A DNA stretch of 7,250 bases from Saprospiraceae bacterium (GTDB taxonomy: Bacteria; Bacteroidota; Bacteroidia; Chitinophagales; Saprospiraceae): NCBI GenBank assembly GCA_947441325.1, contig CANETR010000097.1, forward strand, positions 1 to 7,250. Reading direction: 5' to 3'. Under the pieces are notes generated by a model that did no database searches, had not been told where the DNA came from, and saw only the letters and a list, made by a program, of their open reading frames with translations. The position numbers and the translations under genes are program-made. Below, one piece after another: positions 6,290-7,250 of the stretch (its first letter is position 1; every line of letters begins with the position of its first letter).

Positions 6290-6294
6290 CTTTG
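6287..6294 (+). promoter_or_regulatory. Promoter -7 box of the WYL gene
   Basis: TACCTTTG matches TAnnTTTG exactly. TTTG occurs at 6271-6274, only 12 nt upstream, so a standard -33 element is missing. The box ends 8 nt before the WYL start codon, which implies a very short or absent 5' leader. Confidence 0.5.
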
Positions 6295-6302
6295 CATTAG
6301 TT

Positions 6303-7250
6303 ATGTCAGTAAACAAATACGCATTTATTCGCTATAAAGTTTTGGACCGTTGTTTTCGCAACCCTGGTCGCATGTACTTTATAGAAGATTTGATAGATGA
6401 ATGTAATTTAGTCTTAACAGATTATGATCCCACGTGCAGTGGTATTTCACGCAGAACTATTTTTCTAGATATTGAATTTATGGAAAGTGAATTCGGTTGG
6501 TCAGTTCCTTTAGAAAGATATACTGTAGGAAAAAGGTGTTATTATCGATATTCAGATCTCAGTTTTTCTATTACAAATCAACCTTTAAATATGATAGAAG
6601 CAGAACAATTGAAGTCTGCTTTAATTATCATGTCTCGTTTTTCTGGAGTTGCACAATTCGAATGGGTAGACGAATTAATTCCTCAACTTGAAAGTCAATT
6701 CGATTTAAAGCATCGTGAACATTCCATCATGAGCTTTGAATCAAACCAGTATTTAAAGGGCAAAGAATTTTTATCAAAATTATTTACTGCAATAAACAAT
6801 AAGCAGGTTATTTATATCACTTACAAAGATTTTAAATTCAACGAAGCATATTCTTTTAATTTGCATCCTTACTTTTTAAAGCAATATAATAATAGGTGGT
6901 TTGTTTTTGGAAGAAATCACGAATCAAATAAATCAGATTATAATGCTGCATTGGATAGAATAATTTCTATTGAAAGCACCGCTTTAAAATTTATAGATAG
7001 TGAAATAATTTGGGAAGATGTTTCAAATGAAGATTATTTTGGGGATATTATTGGTGTTTCCAAACCTGAGGGGGCCGATTTAGAAAAGATAGAACTGCTC
7101 TTTACACCTTCGCTTGCCCCATATATTGTCACCAAACCCATTCATTCCTCCCAAATAGATAAACAGGTAGAAGATGGATTATTAGTTAAAATCGAAGTGA
7201 TTCCTAATTATGAGTTAGAACAATTAATTTTATCTTTTGGCGAAGGCGTA
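6303..7250 (+). CDS. WYL-domain HTH transcription regulator, 3' end beyond the window
   Basis: An open frame of 316 codons runs from ATG 6303 to the window edge without a stop. Residues 5-62 form an N-terminal DNA-binding region; GISRRTIFLDIEFM (47-60) is the probable recognition helix. A WYL domain spans about 155-230 (INNKQVIYITYKDF at 164-177, then FNLHPYFLKQYNNRWFVFGR at 185-204); the name-giving W-Y-L is here R-W-F. The later part (260-316, ending LILSFGEGV) matches the start of the C-terminal WCX region, so perhaps 20-30 residues are missing at the end. WYL proteins bind ligands or nucleic acid and often control defence operons. The first residues are of the form usual for this family in Bacteroidota, so the start is trusted. 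It is transcribed away from the retron operon with facing promoters and shared repeats. It may control the operon or be only a neighbour. Confidence 0.9.
   Translation, partial: MSVNKYAFIRYKVLDRCFRNPGRMYFIEDLIDECNLVLTDYDPTCSGISRRTIFLDIEFMESEFGWSVPLERYTVGKRCYYRYSDLSFSITNQPLNMIEAEQLKSALIIMSRFSGVAQFEWVDELIPQLESQFDLKHREHSIMSFESNQYLKGKEFLSKLFTAINNKQVIYITYKDFKFNEAYSFNLHPYFLKQYNNRWFVFGRNHESNKSDYNAALDRIISIESTALKFIDSEIIWEDVSNEDYFGDIIGVSKPEGADLEKIELLFTPSLAPYIVTKPIHSSQIDKQVEDGLLVKIEVIPNYELEQLILSFGEGV

Noticed and set aside
6497..6691. Plus-strand open frame of 64 codons inside the WYL gene
   Set aside because: It is a shifted frame within a gene of clear family, and its translation shows no domain.
1..7250. 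Insertion sequence, tRNA, rRNA or CRISPR array
   Set aside because: I saw no terminal inverted repeats with a transposase, no cloverleaf or rRNA-like sequence and no regularly spaced repeats on either strand.

Overview
The window looks like a defence-type accessory region from a Bacteroidota genome. The evidence is: low GC by eye, two divergent promoters with the Bacteroidota -7 box TAnnTTTG, mostly no Shine-Dalgarno sequence before start codons, and a WYL regulator whose first residues (MSVNKYAFIRYK) have the form common in that phylum. This assignment is inferred from sequence style, not from a search.

The main content is a minus-strand retron locus running from about 6245 down to the left edge. 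In order of transcription it holds: a TAACTTTG promoter box (6238-6245); a non-coding RNA (about 5948-6231) whose ends form a long inverted repeat (a1 6171-6192, a2 5948-5970), with an msr stem-loop carrying UUUCGG in its loop and a foldable msd region; a 398-aa retron reverse transcriptase (4740-5936); a 294-aa helical protein with an R-N-x-x-H sequence suggestive of HEPN-like proteins (3853-4737); a 735-aa SF1B RecD/Dda-like helicase with an extra C-terminal region (1593-3800); a 509-aa TPR protein ending in two OB/cold-shock-like segments (74-1603); and the first 20 codons of another gene cut by the window edge (1-61). Spacings of 2 nt, 52 nt, an 11-nt overlap and 12 nt indicate one operon.

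On the right, divergently transcribed from its own TACCTTTG box (6287-6294), is a WYL-domain HTH regulator (6303 to the window end, open at the edge). The 366-bp space between the RT and the WYL gene holds no protein gene. It carries the retron RNA, the two facing promoters and a pair of shared short repeats that could be operators.

Proposed working: the RT copies the msd part of the RNA into msDNA, and the RT-msDNA complex holds or senses for the downstream proteins. The helicase, the helical protein and the TPR-OB protein are candidate effector or sensor subunits. None of the best-studied retron effectors is visible (the nucleoside deoxyribosyltransferase of Eco1, the Septu-like ATPase/HNH pair of Eco7, the transmembrane effector of Eco6, RcaT). 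A retron with a helicase, a HEPN-like candidate and a TPR-OB protein is therefore the most interesting possibility here. Whether this architecture is already catalogued cannot be decided from sequence alone.
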